DNA of 64,000 bases from DASUAS01 sp963809795 (GCA_963809795.1 CAWELN010000006.1:372001-436000); one strand, 5' to 3'. Positions 13,075 to 21,699 are shown, counted from the stretch's first letter. Notes: generated by a model from the letters alone, not told the origin. A program made the numbers and translations.

Positions 13075-13836
13075 GTGGCCGCCACGCCGGCCCACATCGC
13101 CGCCACCGCGCACGTCTACGTCGACCGGCTCGACGACCGCATCACCGTCGACGGCGACGACGGCCATCACCTGCAACGGTCGCGCCGCGTGCGCGCGGGG
13201 GAGACGATCACCGCGGCCGACGGCTACGGGCGCTGGCGTGTCTTCACCGTCGCGACCTCGGAGCGCGGGCGGGTCGAGCTCCAGGCGGTCTCGCCGCTCG
13301 CGCACGAACCGCCGCTGCTGCCCCGCCTCACCGTCGCGTGCTCGTTGACCAAGGGCGAGAAGCCCGAGCTCGTGGTCCAGAAGCTCACCGAGCTCGGCGC
13401 CGATCGGGTGCTGCTCGTGGAGGCGGCGCGCTCGGTCGTGCGGTGGGACGACGCCAAGGCGGCGGCGGCGGTCGACCGGCTGCAGCGGGTCGCCCGCGAA
13501 GCCGGCGCGCAGTCCCGCCGGGCGCGGGTGCCGGTCGTCGACGGCCCGATCCGGGTGGCGGAGCTGGCGGAGCTCCCGGGGCTCGTGGTGGCCGCGGTCG
13601 ACGGCGGCGACGCCGCCGCCCTTCCGGCGCCCCGGGAGGGGGAGTGGGTGGTGGCGATCGGTCCCGAGGGCGGATTCGCCCCGGACGAGCTGACCGCGAT
13701 GGGCCCGGCCCCCCGCCTGGCGGTCGGCCCCTTCGTCCTCCGCGCGGAGACCGCGGCGATCGCGGCGTGCGCCGCGTTGCACGCCCGGCGTACGTTTTCC
13801 ACCTTCCCCGTGATTTCTGACCGCAGAGAGTGGTGA
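13075..13836 (+). CDS. rsmE: 16S rRNA m3U1498 methyltransferase
   Basis: SPOUT-fold methyltransferase, 253 aa. An N-terminal PUA-like part (DGHHLQRSRRVRAGETITAA) precedes the knotted domain with LTKGEKPELVVQKLTELGAD, AIGPEGGFAPDEL and VGPFVLRAETAAIAA. GTG 13075 follows the dnaJ stop by 6 bp. The dnaJ-rsmE order is conserved in many bacteria. The stop codon lies within the palindrome described at 13833. Confidence 0.93.
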   Translation: MAATPAHIAATAHVYVDRLDDRITVDGDDGHHLQRSRRVRAGETITAADGYGRWRVFTVATSERGRVELQAVSPLAHEPPLLPRLTVACSLTKGEKPELVVQKLTELGADRVLLVEAARSVVRWDDAKAAAAVDRLQRVAREAGAQSRRARVPVVDGPIRVAELAELPGLVVAAVDGGDAAALPAPREGEWVVAIGPEGGFAPDELTAMGPAPRLAVGPFVLRAETAAIAACAALHARRTFSTFPVISDRREW

Positions 13837-13846
13837 CGGGCGTCAC
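13833..13846 (+). promoter_or_regulatory. Palindrome upstream of the BldD-like gene
   Basis: GTGACG-GG-CGTCAC is a perfect 6-2-6 inverted repeat, followed at 13854-13859 by the -10-like TATGGT. Its TGAC/GTCA arms resemble the Streptomyces BldD operator but the AC-to-GT spacing is 4 rather than 5 nt. An autoregulatory operator is inferred. Confidence 0.45.
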
Positions 13847-13900
13847 TCAGTGATATGGTCGCCTGGGCGAGAAGGGGGCGAGGGACGCGTGGCTGGGGAC

Positions 13901-14401
13901 ATGATGGAACGCATGGATGGACGGCAGGTCGGCGAGCGGCTGCGTGCGATCCGCCGCCAGAAGGGCCTGTCGCTCCACGACGTCGAGGCGCGATCCGATC
14001 AGGAGTTCAAGGCGTCGGTCCTCGGGGCCTACGAACGGGGTGAACGCGCCATCTCGGTGCCCCGCCTCCTCCGGTTGGCCGAGCTGTACCGGGTGCCACC
14101 CGACCAGCTGCTGCCTCGCGGCGGGCACGACCTCGAGATCGACCTCACCGATCCGATCGGGGCGCTCGGCGACGGCTTCACCATCGACCTGGTGCGGCTC
14201 CACGAGATCGACGACGACGATGCGGCGGTGATCGCCCGGTACGCGGCGACCATCCAGCTGCAGCGCCAGGACTTCAACGGGCAGATGCTCACCATCCGCA
14301 GCGACGACCTGCGCGTCCTCGCCGCGGTGATGGGGCGCAGCGCCGAGGACCTCGGCAGCCGGCTCGACGAGCTCGGCCTGCGCGCGACGGTCTCCGCCTG
14401 A
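13901..14401 (+). CDS. BldD-like HTH regulator with probable c-di-GMP box
   Basis: 166-aa XRE-family DNA-binding protein. The N-terminal HTH (ERLRAIRRQKGLSLHDVEAR, VLGAYERGERAISVPRLLRL, AELYRVPPDQLLP) follows BldD closely. The C-terminal part has RYAATIQLQRQDFNGQMLTI then RSDDLRVLA, that is RQD-X8-RSDD, matching the c-di-GMP-binding signature RGD-X8-RQDD of Streptomyces BldD with two substitutions. The start is uncertain: ATG 13901, 13904 and 13913 and GTG 13889 are all in frame. In Streptomyces BldD is a c-di-GMP-dependent repressor of development; target genes here are unknown. Confidence 0.85.
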   Translation: MMERMDGRQVGERLRAIRRQKGLSLHDVEARSDQEFKASVLGAYERGERAISVPRLLRLAELYRVPPDQLLPRGGHDLEIDLTDPIGALGDGFTIDLVRLHEIDDDDAAVIARYAATIQLQRQDFNGQMLTIRSDDLRVLAAVMGRSAEDLGSRLDELGLRATVSA

Positions 14402-14473
14402 TCACCCAACCGCACGGGTCGGTTCCCGCACGCGGAACGCCCGACGTCGTACCGGCGGCGGTAGGTCCCCGGC

Positions 14474-14479
14474 TACGCT
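14474..14479 (+). promoter_or_regulatory. -10 box (TACGCT), leaderless promoter of phoH
   Basis: TACGCT ends 9 nt before GTG 14489, with no ribosome site between them. Confidence 0.45.
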
Positions 14480-14488
14480 CGTCTCGAC

Positions 14489-15514
14489 GTGCCAGCACCG
14501 TCGTCGACCCAGGTCAAGATCCTCGTTCCGGGCAACCACCTCATGGTGGGCCTGCTCGGCCAGCGCGACGAATTGCTGCGCCTGGTGCAGGACGCGTTCC
14601 CCGTCACCATCCACGTGCGGGGCAACGAGATCACCATCCGCGGTGACGAGGCCGAGGCGGAGCGGGTCGGCCGGCTGTTCGAGGAGATGGTCGCGCTGCT
14701 CGAGGCCGGCCACGTGCTCGACCGCGACGGGGTCGGCCGGAGCATCCAGATGTTGAAGGCCGACCAACGGCCGACCGACGTCCTCACCACCGAGGTGCTG
14801 CGCGGGCGCAAGCCGGTGCGCCCCAAGACCGCGGGGCAGAAGCGCTACGTGGACGCGGTGCGCAACCACACCGTCACCTTCGGCATCGGCCCGGCAGGGA
14901 CGGGCAAGAGCTACCTCGCGGTGGCGCTCGCGGTGCAGGCGCTCCAGGCCAAGGAGATCAATCGCATCATCCTCACCCGCCCGGCGGTCGAGGCCGGCGA
15001 GCGGCTCGGGTTCCTCCCCGGCGACATCCTGGCCAAGGTCGACCCGTACCTCCGGCCGCTCTACGACGCGCTCTACGACATGCTCGAGCCCGAGGTGGTC
15101 AGTCGCCTGATGGAGCGCGGCACCATCGAGGTGGCACCGCTCGCGTTCATGCGTGGCCGCACCCTCAACGACTCGTTCATCATCCTCGACGAGGCGCAGA
15201 ACACCACCCCCGAGCAGATGAAGATGTTCCTCACCCGGCTCGGCTTCGGATCCAAGATCGTCGTCACCGGCGACGTCACCCAGATCGACCTGCCCGAGGG
15301 TCGCGGGCGCAGCGGCCTCCTTGCCGTGCGCGACATCCTCGACGGCATCCCCGACCTCGCCTTCGTGGAGCTCGACGCCCATGACGTCGTCCGTCACAAG
15401 ATCGTGCAGGACATCGTGAATGCGTACTCCGCGAGCGAGCGGAGCGGAGCGGAGTCGAGGGAGCACAGCCGAGCGAGTGCCCGCGAGCCGGGTATCCCGG
15501 CTCGCAACGAGTGA
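14489..15514 (+). CDS. phoH: PhoH-family ATPase
   Basis: Cytoplasmic P-loop ATPase, 341 aa. An N-terminal KH-like part (VKILVPGNHLMVGLLGQ, VRGNEITIRGDE) precedes the PhoH domain with Walker A FGIGPAGTGKSYLAVALAV, GERLGFLPGD and Walker B SFIILDEAQNTTPEQMKMFL. Homologues are proposed to act with YbeY in RNA metabolism. The last 30 residues (SASERSGAESREHSR and on) are low-complexity and coded partly by a perfect hairpin (15483-15505), unlike the usual C-terminus. ybeY starts 7 bp downstream. Confidence 0.93.
   Translation: MPAPSSTQVKILVPGNHLMVGLLGQRDELLRLVQDAFPVTIHVRGNEITIRGDEAEAERVGRLFEEMVALLEAGHVLDRDGVGRSIQMLKADQRPTDVLTTEVLRGRKPVRPKTAGQKRYVDAVRNHTVTFGIGPAGTGKSYLAVALAVQALQAKEINRIILTRPAVEAGERLGFLPGDILAKVDPYLRPLYDALYDMLEPEVVSRLMERGTIEVAPLAFMRGRTLNDSFIILDEAQNTTPEQMKMFLTRLGFGSKIVVTGDVTQIDLPEGRGRSGLLAVRDILDGIPDLAFVELDAHDVVRHKIVQDIVNAYSASERSGAESREHSRASAREPGIPARNE
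15483..15505 (+). repeat. Perfect 10-bp hairpin in the phoH 3' end
   Basis: GCGAGCCGGG - TAT - CCCGGCTCGC, inside the last codons of phoH and 16 nt before the ybeY start. It is preceded by AGCGG-type short repeats from about 15431. It may be a palindromic repeat element captured in the reading frame or an attenuating hairpin. Confidence 0.7.
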
Positions 15515-15521
15515 GGCAATC

Positions 15522-16022
15522 GTGACGGTGTTCGCATCGGACGAGCAGTCGACCGTCGAGGTCGACCTCCCGCGGTGGTTGCGGCTCACGCGCCTCGTGC
15601 TGGCGGAGGAGCGCGCCCCGGCCGACGCCGAGGTGTCGCTGATCTTCGTCGACGAGGAGGCCATCACCGACCTCAACGGCCGGTTCCTCGGGGGCGATGG
15701 CCCCACCGACGTGCTCGCCTTCCCGATCGACGACGACCACGTGCCGAGCGGGCGCCAACCCGACGTCGGGGGCCGCGGGCCGGGGACGTCGACGGAGCCG
15801 GTCGACCCGCCGGTCGTCCTCGGTGACGTCGTCGTGTGCCCGACCGTCGCCGCCCGCCAGGCGCCGGCACACGCGGGCACGCTCGACGACGAGCTCGCGC
15901 TCCTCGTCGTGCACGGGGTGCTGCACCTGTTGAACTACGACCACGCCGACGACCACGAGGCGGCTTCGATGCAACGCCGTGAACGTGAGCTGCTGGATCG
16001 CTTCCGGCAGCTCGAGAGCTGA
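15522..16022 (+). CDS. ybeY: Endoribonuclease YbeY
   Basis: Zinc-dependent RNase for 16S rRNA 3' maturation and ribosome quality control, 166 aa. VSLIFVDEEAITDLNGRFLG, PTDVLAFPIDDD, LGDVVVCPTVAARQA and the metal-binding HGVLHLLNYDHADDHE (three His of HxxxHxxxxxH) are present. GTG 15522 is the first start after the phoH stop. The phoH-ybeY-CBS protein-era order is canonical. Confidence 0.95.
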   Translation: MTVFASDEQSTVEVDLPRWLRLTRLVLAEERAPADAEVSLIFVDEEAITDLNGRFLGGDGPTDVLAFPIDDDHVPSGRQPDVGGRGPGTSTEPVDPPVVLGDVVVCPTVAARQAPAHAGTLDDELALLVVHGVLHLLNYDHADDHEAASMQRRERELLDRFRQLES

Positions 16023-16033
16023 AGGCCGGTCAG

Positions 16034-17353
16034 ATGGGCGGTGCCGACTGGGTGATCCTCGCGGTCGTCGTGGTGCTCTTCGTCCTCTCGATCTTCTTCG
16101 CCGGCGCCGAGACCGCGTTCGTGCGGATGAGCCGCATCCGGGCGATCGCGCTGGCCGAGGACGGCGACAAGCGGGCGGCGCGACTGGCGGAGATGCTGGG
16201 ACGGCCCGAGCAGACGCTCAACGTGGTGCTGCTCATGGTGCTCGTCGCGCAGCTCACCGTCGCGACGCTCATCGGTGTCCTGCTCGAAGGCACGGCGGGC
16301 GCGCTCGGCGTGGTCCTCGGCATCCTGCTGCAGATCTTCCTGTTCTTCGTGATCGGCGAGGTCGCGCCCAAGACCTTCGCGGTGCAGCACACCGAACGCG
16401 CCGCGCTCGCGCTCACGCCCATGCTCTGGTTCCTCACCCATTTCGCGCCGCTGCGCTGGCTCTCGAACCTGCTCATCGGCGTGGCCAACGTGGTGCTGCC
16501 GGGCAAGGGCCTGAAGACGGGGCCCTTCGTCACCGAGGAGGAGATCCGCACCATGGCCGACGTCGCGGCCAGCGAGGAGTCCATCGAGGGGGAAGAGCGG
16601 CGCCTCATCCACTCGATCTTCGAGTTCGGCGACACGGTCGTGCGCGAGGTCATGTTGCCGCGCCCCGACATGGTGGCGGTCGACGCCAACGACACCACCG
16701 AGGACGCGATCGAGCGGGCGATCGAGCGGGGGTTCTCGCGGTTGCCGGTGTGCGAGGCGGGTTCGACCGACCACATCATCGGCCTCGTGTACCTCAAGGA
16801 CCTCGTGCGCCGAGCCCGTGCCGGTGAGGGCGCGCAACCCGTGCGGGTCGCGGTGCGCCCGGCCATCTTCGTGCCCGAGCAGAAGCGGGTCTCGGAGCTG
16901 TTGCGCGAGATGCGCACCAAGCAGTTCCACATGGCGATCGTGATCGACGAGTACGGCGCCACGTCGGGTCTCGTGACCCTCGAAGACCTGCTCGAGGAGA
17001 TCGTCGGGGAGATCGCCGACGAGTACGACGTCGAGCTGCCCGCGATCGAGCGGTTGGGCGACGGGTCGGCGCGGGTGCGCGGCAGCACGCCGATCGACCT
17101 GGTCAGCGAGGAGCTCGGCAAAGACCTGCCCGACGCGGAGTGGGACACGGTCGGCGGGCTCCTCCTCAACCTGCTGGGTCACGTGCCCGACGAGGGCGAG
17201 GTCGTGCGCTTCGAGGACCTCGAGTTCCGGGCCGAGCGCGTGCAGGGTCACCGGATCGTCTCCGTGCGCATCACGCCGCTCGCGTCCCCGTCCGACGACG
17301 CGGTCGACGAACACGCGGAGTCGGTGGCCGAAGCCCCGCCCGCGGGCCAGTGA
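16034..17353 (+). CDS. CNNM/CorC-type membrane protein with CBS pair
   Basis: 439 aa. The N-terminal CNNM (DUF21) membrane domain starts with VILAVVVVLFVLSIFFAGAE and has four hydrophobic segments. A CBS-domain pair follows (VVREVMLPRPDMVAVDAND; FHMAIVIDEYGATSGLVTLE), then a C-terminal CorC_HlyC domain (DAEWDTVGGLLLNLLGHVP). The family is linked to Mg2+ or cobalt efflux; the substrate is not shown here. ATG 16034 follows ybeY by 11 bp and the stop overlaps the era start (GTGA). Confidence 0.93.
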   Translation: MGGADWVILAVVVVLFVLSIFFAGAETAFVRMSRIRAIALAEDGDKRAARLAEMLGRPEQTLNVVLLMVLVAQLTVATLIGVLLEGTAGALGVVLGILLQIFLFFVIGEVAPKTFAVQHTERAALALTPMLWFLTHFAPLRWLSNLLIGVANVVLPGKGLKTGPFVTEEEIRTMADVAASEESIEGEERRLIHSIFEFGDTVVREVMLPRPDMVAVDANDTTEDAIERAIERGFSRLPVCEAGSTDHIIGLVYLKDLVRRARAGEGAQPVRVAVRPAIFVPEQKRVSELLREMRTKQFHMAIVIDEYGATSGLVTLEDLLEEIVGEIADEYDVELPAIERLGDGSARVRGSTPIDLVSEELGKDLPDAEWDTVGGLLLNLLGHVPDEGEVVRFEDLEFRAERVQGHRIVSVRITPLASPSDDAVDEHAESVAEAPPAGQ

Positions 17354-18240
17354 CCGAGTACCGCTCGGGGTTCGTCTCCCTGCTCGGTCGGCCCAACGTC
17401 GGCAAGTCCACGTTGGTGAACCGCATCGTCGGGACCAAGGTGGCGATCGTCTCCGACCGCCCCCAGACCACGCGCACGCAGATCCGGGGGGTGCGGACGA
17501 CGCCCTCCTCGCAGCTGGTGCTGCTCGACACGCCCGGCATCCACAAGCCCCGCACGCTGCTCGGCGAGCGCACCAACGACCGGGCCCGGGCGACGCTCGC
17601 CGAGGTCGACGTGGTGTGCCTGCTCATCGAGGCCACCGGCAGCATCGGGCCCGGCGACCGGTTCGTCGCGCAGCTGGTGCAGCAGGTCGAGACCCCGAAG
17701 ATCCTGGTGGTGAGCAAGACCGACCTCGCGTCCCGTGCCGCGGTGGGGGAGCAGCTGGCCGTCGCCACCGGCGAGCTGGGGGAGTTCGACGCCTACGTGC
17801 CGCTCTCGGGTCTGACCGGCGAGGGCGTCGATGCGCTCGTCGGCGAGCTCGAGGCGCGCCTGCCCGAAGGCCCCGAGTACTACCCGGGGGGTGTGGTCAG
17901 CGACCAGCCCGAGACGTTCCTCGTCGCCGAGCTGGTGCGGGAGAAGCTCCTGCGCGTCGCGCGCGAGGAGCTCCCGCACGCCATCACCGTCGTCGCCGAG
18001 GAGATCGAGCCCGAGCGCGACGACGACGTGCTGCGGTACGAGGTGAAGGTGCTCGTCGAGCGCGACTCCCAGAAGGGCATGGTGATCGGCAAGGGCGGTC
18101 GGGTCATCAAGGAGGCGGGCACCCTGGCCCGCGAGGAGCTGGAGGCGCTGCTCGGCGCACCGGTGTTCCTCGACACGTCGGTGAAGGTGGAGCGCGACTG
18201 GCAACGCCGCGCCCACGCGCTCGACCGTCTGGGGTACTGA
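17350..18240 (+). CDS. era: GTPase Era
   Basis: Ribosome-assembly GTPase that binds the 16S rRNA 3' end, 296 aa. G1 GRPNVGKSTLVNR, switch DRPQTTRTQIRG, G3 DTPGIHKP, G4 SKTD, and the KH domain with KGMVIGKGGRVIKEAG. GTG 17350 overlaps the stop of the CNNM gene by 4 bp, which implies translational coupling. Confidence 0.96.
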   Translation: MTEYRSGFVSLLGRPNVGKSTLVNRIVGTKVAIVSDRPQTTRTQIRGVRTTPSSQLVLLDTPGIHKPRTLLGERTNDRARATLAEVDVVCLLIEATGSIGPGDRFVAQLVQQVETPKILVVSKTDLASRAAVGEQLAVATGELGEFDAYVPLSGLTGEGVDALVGELEARLPEGPEYYPGGVVSDQPETFLVAELVREKLLRVAREELPHAITVVAEEIEPERDDDVLRYEVKVLVERDSQKGMVIGKGGRVIKEAGTLAREELEALLGAPVFLDTSVKVERDWQRRAHALDRLGY

Positions 18241-18329
18241 TCCGGTCGTTCGCGATCGTGTTGACCGGTCGGCGGGCGCCCGCGAGAGTGAGGCCGGGAC
18301 CCACGACACCGCGACGACGGGGGGACGAC

Positions 18330-19565
18330 GTGCGAGGACTGCTGTTCGGTGTGGCGCCGCGTGGCGGCGAGCCGGCCGACGCCGACAACCCGCTCCTGGC
18401 CGCGCTCGAGCGCACACCGATGGACCTGCTCGAGCTGCCGGATCCCGGCTTCCTCCTGCCGGACTGGGTGGTCACCCGCCCGCTGCTCACCGGCATCTGC
18501 GGCTCCGACGCCAAGCAGGTGTTCATGGACTGGGGCGAGGGCGGCGGCGACAACCCGATGCGTGAGTTCTCGTCGATGCCGCAGGTGCCCGGTCACGAGG
18601 TGGTGGCCGAGGTGGTCGCCTTGGGACCCGAGGCGGAGGGCGTCGACGTCGGCGACCGCGTGGTCCTGAACCCGTGGCTGTCGTGCGTGCCGCGCGGCGT
18701 GTCGCCCGTGTGCCCCGCCTGCGACGTGGGCGACCTCAGCTTGTGCTGGAACTTCCAGACGCCGCCCATCGCGCCGGGCATCCACACCGGCACCTCCAGG
18801 GACGCGACCGGCGGTTGGGCGACGCTCATGCCCGCGCATCCGTCGATGCTGTTCCCCGTGCCCGACGACGTGCCCGACGAGGTCGCGGTGTTCGCCGACC
18901 CGTTCGCGGTGTCGCTGCACTCGATCACCCGGCACCCGCCGACGCCGGGTGGGAAGGTGCTCGTGTACGGCGCGGGCGCGCTCGGGTCGTGCGCGGTCGC
19001 CATCCTCACCGCGCTCTACCCCGACGTCGAGGTCGGCGTCGTCGCGCGCTTCGGCGCGCAGGCGGACCTGGCCCGCAAGCTCGGCGCGCACGAGGTGTTC
19101 CCGCACGAGCCCGCGGAGGCGGTGATCGAAGCGGCCGCCGAGTGGTCGGGCGGCGTGCTGGCGTCGCACACCGGGCTGCCGATGGCCTTCCCCGGCGGCA
19201 TCGACGTCGTGTACGACACGATCTCGAAGCGCGAGACGCTGGAGGTCGGCGTCCGGCTGCTCAAGGCGCACGGAACGCTGGTGAAGGCCGGCGTCCACGG
19301 CACCACCAACTGGGAGTACACCCCGCTCTACTTCAAGGAGCTGAGCTGGGTCGGCTCGAACGCGTTCGGCATCGAGGAGGTCGACGGCGTGCGCGAGCAC
19401 GGCATCCACCACTACCTCGAACTCGCCCGCTCGGGGCGGGTGAGCCTCGACGGCCTGCTCACCCACACGTTCCCGCTCGACGAGGAGTGGCGCGACGCGT
19501 TCACGGTGCTGGCCACCCAGGACGGCTCCGGGGCGATCAAGGTCGCGTTCGACCAGCGCGCTTAG
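18330..19565 (+). CDS. Zinc-binding alcohol dehydrogenase-family oxidoreductase
   Basis: 411-aa MDR-superfamily enzyme. GICGSDAKQV holds the catalytic zinc Cys, PGHEVVAEVVALG the GHE motif, and a Cys-rich lobe (CVPRGVSPVCPACDVGDLSL) may bind structural zinc. The NAD(P)-binding Rossmann part is KVLVYGAGALGSCAVAIL. Substrate unknown. GTG 18330 has a GGGGGA-type ribosome site about 6 nt upstream. It ends with a 4-bp overlap against the convergent META gene. Confidence 0.88.
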   Translation: MRGLLFGVAPRGGEPADADNPLLAALERTPMDLLELPDPGFLLPDWVVTRPLLTGICGSDAKQVFMDWGEGGGDNPMREFSSMPQVPGHEVVAEVVALGPEAEGVDVGDRVVLNPWLSCVPRGVSPVCPACDVGDLSLCWNFQTPPIAPGIHTGTSRDATGGWATLMPAHPSMLFPVPDDVPDEVAVFADPFAVSLHSITRHPPTPGGKVLVYGAGALGSCAVAILTALYPDVEVGVVARFGAQADLARKLGAHEVFPHEPAEAVIEAAAEWSGGVLASHTGLPMAFPGGIDVVYDTISKRETLEVGVRLLKAHGTLVKAGVHGTTNWEYTPLYFKELSWVGSNAFGIEEVDGVREHGIHHYLELARSGRVSLDGLLTHTFPLDEEWRDAFTVLATQDGSGAIKVAFDQRA

Positions 19566-20314
19566 GTGCCGCTGGTCAAGCCGGTGGCGCGCTGGAAGGT
19601 GGCGGCGATGGTGCCGCCGGGGCGGTAGAGCGTGAGGGAGCTCCCGGTGACGCCGTACCGCGCCGCGAGCTGGAGCGCGGCCAGGTACCGGGTCTCCTGG
19701 TCGTTCAGCGCCGAGTCGGCGCAGGCCCGGAGCGTGGCGGCGAGCGGACCGATGTGGATGCGGTCGACGCCCCGCACCCGATAACCGCCGTCGAACGTGT
19801 TGCAGCCACCGTTGCCGGACACTCGTGCGTCGGCGAACTCGAGCGTGAGCGCGCTCCCCGGCTCGACCGACTGGACCGCGTTCCCGGTGTAGTAGCTGGT
19901 GGCGTTCCACCCACCGTGCAGCGCGGACTTGCCGATCGAGGCCCGGTACGACAGGAGGCTCCGACCGGCGCGGTCGCGCAACGTGAGCGTCGTCCCGCGG
20001 ATGCGGAACGACACCACCTTCACGAGACGGGCCTCGTAGTCGGGGTCGGCATCGGCACAGGCGACCTTGGTCGTCACGACGTCGGGACCGATCCGCAGGC
20101 GTGAACCACTCGCCGTGTACGGCGCGCTGTACGCGTTGCACGCGTTCGCGCCCTGCACCCGAGCGCCGTCGAACACCGCGTTGACCGAGGAGGATCGCCG
20201 GAGCACCCAGTTCGTCCCGCGCAGCGACAGCGGTGCAGCGGCGGCGTGCGCGGCCACCGGCACCAGCGCGCAGAGCACCGCGACGAGCACGAGGACCCAA
20301 CCTCTTCGCCGCAT
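19562..20314 (-). CDS. Secreted protein with two META domains
   Basis: 250 aa. An Arg-rich start and hydrophobic core ending AAHAAAA form a signal peptide. Two HslJ/META-type repeats follow: LRGTNWVLRRSSSVNAVF with GANACNAYSAPY, and GGWNATSYYTG with GNGGCNTFDGGY. Each keeps the N-x-C/CN core and a second Cys (VACADAD; RACADSA). META domains occur in heat-inducible lipoproteins and secreted proteins of unknown activity. ATG 20314 is preceded by TACTCT 6 nt upstream on this strand, part of a promoter shared with the divergent DUF2252 gene. Confidence 0.85.
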   Translation of the reverse strand: MRRRGWVLVLVAVLCALVPVAAHAAAAPLSLRGTNWVLRRSSSVNAVFDGARVQGANACNAYSAPYTASGSRLRIGPDVVTTKVACADADPDYEARLVKVVSFRIRGTTLTLRDRAGRSLLSYRASIGKSALHGGWNATSYYTGNAVQSVEPGSALTLEFADARVSGNGGCNTFDGGYRVRGVDRIHIGPLAATLRACADSALNDQETRYLAALQLAARYGVTGSSLTLYRPGGTIAATFQRATGLTSGT

Positions 20315-20320
20315 CGGTGG

Positions 20321-20330
20321 AGAGTAGGGT
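20321..20330 (+). promoter_or_regulatory. Overlapping divergent -10 boxes (bidirectional leaderless promoter)
   Basis: AGAGTAGGGT reads TAGGGT (20325-20330) on the plus strand and TACTCT (20326-20321) on the minus strand; the two hexamers share the central TA. Start codons lie 7 nt (GTG 20338) and 6 nt (ATG 20314) away on either side. Confidence 0.55.
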
Positions 20331-20337
20331 CCGCGAG

Positions 20338-21699
20338 GTGAGCGCACCGGGCACCCGCGACGAGCGCCGGGACGCCGGGCGCGCCCTCCGCGCCGAGGTG
20401 CCGCGCTCGGCCCACGCCGACTGGAGCGCGTCGGACCGCCGCGCCGATCCCGTCGACATCCTCGAGCAGCAGGCGTTGACGCGCGTCGAGGAGCTGGTGC
20501 CGGTGCGCTACGAGCGCATGACCGCGTCGCCGTTCGCGTTCTACCGCGGTGCGGCGGCGGTGATGGCCGCCGACCTGGCGATGACGCCGGTCACCGGCCT
20601 CACCGTGCAGGCGTGCGGCGACGCGCACGTCGCCAACTTCGGGACCTTCGCCACCCCCGAGCGCAACGTGATCTTCGACGTGAACGACTTCGACGAGACC
20701 GACCCCGGCCCGTGGGAGTGGGACGTCAAGCGCCTCGCCGCCAGCCTCCATGTGGTGGCGAGGGAGCACGGCTTCGCGCGCCGGGACCGCGACCAGGTCG
20801 TGACGACCGCGGTGCGGGTGTACCGCGAGTACATGCACCAGTACGCGGACATGAAGACCCTCGACGTCTGGTACGACCGCACCACCGCCGACGACCTGGT
20901 GGAGCACTTCCCGAAGCGGTACCGCGCCCAGGCGCAGCGCGACCTCACCCGCGCCCTGCGCAAGGACCACCTCCGGGCGGTCACCCGGCTCACCGCCGAC
21001 ACCGACGGCCGTTCCCGCTTCGTCGAGGACCCCCCGATCGTCGTGCACCTCGAGGCGGCCGGCCACGACATGGACGAGGTCGCCGAGATGGTCGACGACT
21101 ACCGGGCCTCACTCGCCGACGACCGTCGCTTCCTCCTCGACCGCTTCCGGGTGGTCGACGTCGCCCGCCGGGTGGTGGGGGTCGGCAGCGTCGGGACCCG
21201 GTGCTGGGTGTGCCTCTTCGAGGCCACCGGGCACGGGGCGGACGACCGGATCGTGCTCCAGGTGAAGGAGGCGCAGCCGTCGGTCCTGGCGCCGTACGTC
21301 GGCGCGTCCCGCCTCGGTCACGAGGGCCGCCGGGTCGTCGCCGGCCAGCGGCTCACCCAGGCCGCGAGCGACACCTTCCTCGGCTGGTGCGAGGCGCCCG
21401 GCAGCGGTCGCCAGTACTACGTGCGCCAGCTGTGGGACGTGAAGGGCCAGGGCGACCTGACCCGGATGGAATTGGGCAAGCTCGCGCACTACGGGGCACT
21501 CTGCGCCCGGGCCCTCGCCCGGGCCCACGCGCGCACGGGCGACGCCGCCGCGCTGGCCGGCTACCTCGGGACCGGCGCGGTCTTCGACGAGGCGGTGGCC
21601 CGCTTCGCGGCGGCGTACGCGGCCAACAACCTCCGTGACCACGCCGCCCTCGTCGAGGCGATCGCGGCCGGGCGGGCGCCTTCCAGAAGTCGGTCGTAG
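20338..21699 (+). CDS. DUF2252 family protein
   Basis: 453 aa. It carries the family's kinase-like signatures: RMTASPFAFYRGAAAVMAAD, ACGDAHVANFGTF, IFDVNDFDETDPGPWEWDVK and RLAASLHVV. DUF2252 proteins look like distant aminoglycoside-phosphotransferase-fold proteins; no substrate is established. GTG 20338 follows the -10 box by 7 nt. No operon partner on this strand; ctaC starts 119 bp downstream. Confidence 0.9.
   Translation: MSAPGTRDERRDAGRALRAEVPRSAHADWSASDRRADPVDILEQQALTRVEELVPVRYERMTASPFAFYRGAAAVMAADLAMTPVTGLTVQACGDAHVANFGTFATPERNVIFDVNDFDETDPGPWEWDVKRLAASLHVVAREHGFARRDRDQVVTTAVRVYREYMHQYADMKTLDVWYDRTTADDLVEHFPKRYRAQAQRDLTRALRKDHLRAVTRLTADTDGRSRFVEDPPIVVHLEAAGHDMDEVAEMVDDYRASLADDRRFLLDRFRVVDVARRVVGVGSVGTRCWVCLFEATGHGADDRIVLQVKEAQPSVLAPYVGASRLGHEGRRVVAGQRLTQAASDTFLGWCEAPGSGRQYYVRQLWDVKGQGDLTRMELGKLAHYGALCARALARAHARTGDAAALAGYLGTGAVFDEAVARFAAAYAANNLRDHAALVEAIAAGRAPSRSRS

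Noticed and set aside
9790..13782. A 1330-codon minus-strand open frame, and many other long antisense frames
   Set aside because: They run opposite to secure genes (hemW, hrcA, dnaJ, rsmE) and have Arg/Gly/Val/His-rich composition expected from reading GC-rich genes backwards.
18243..18269. CCGGTC ... GACCGG as a terminator after era
   Set aside because: A 6-bp stem with a 15-nt loop is too weak to support.
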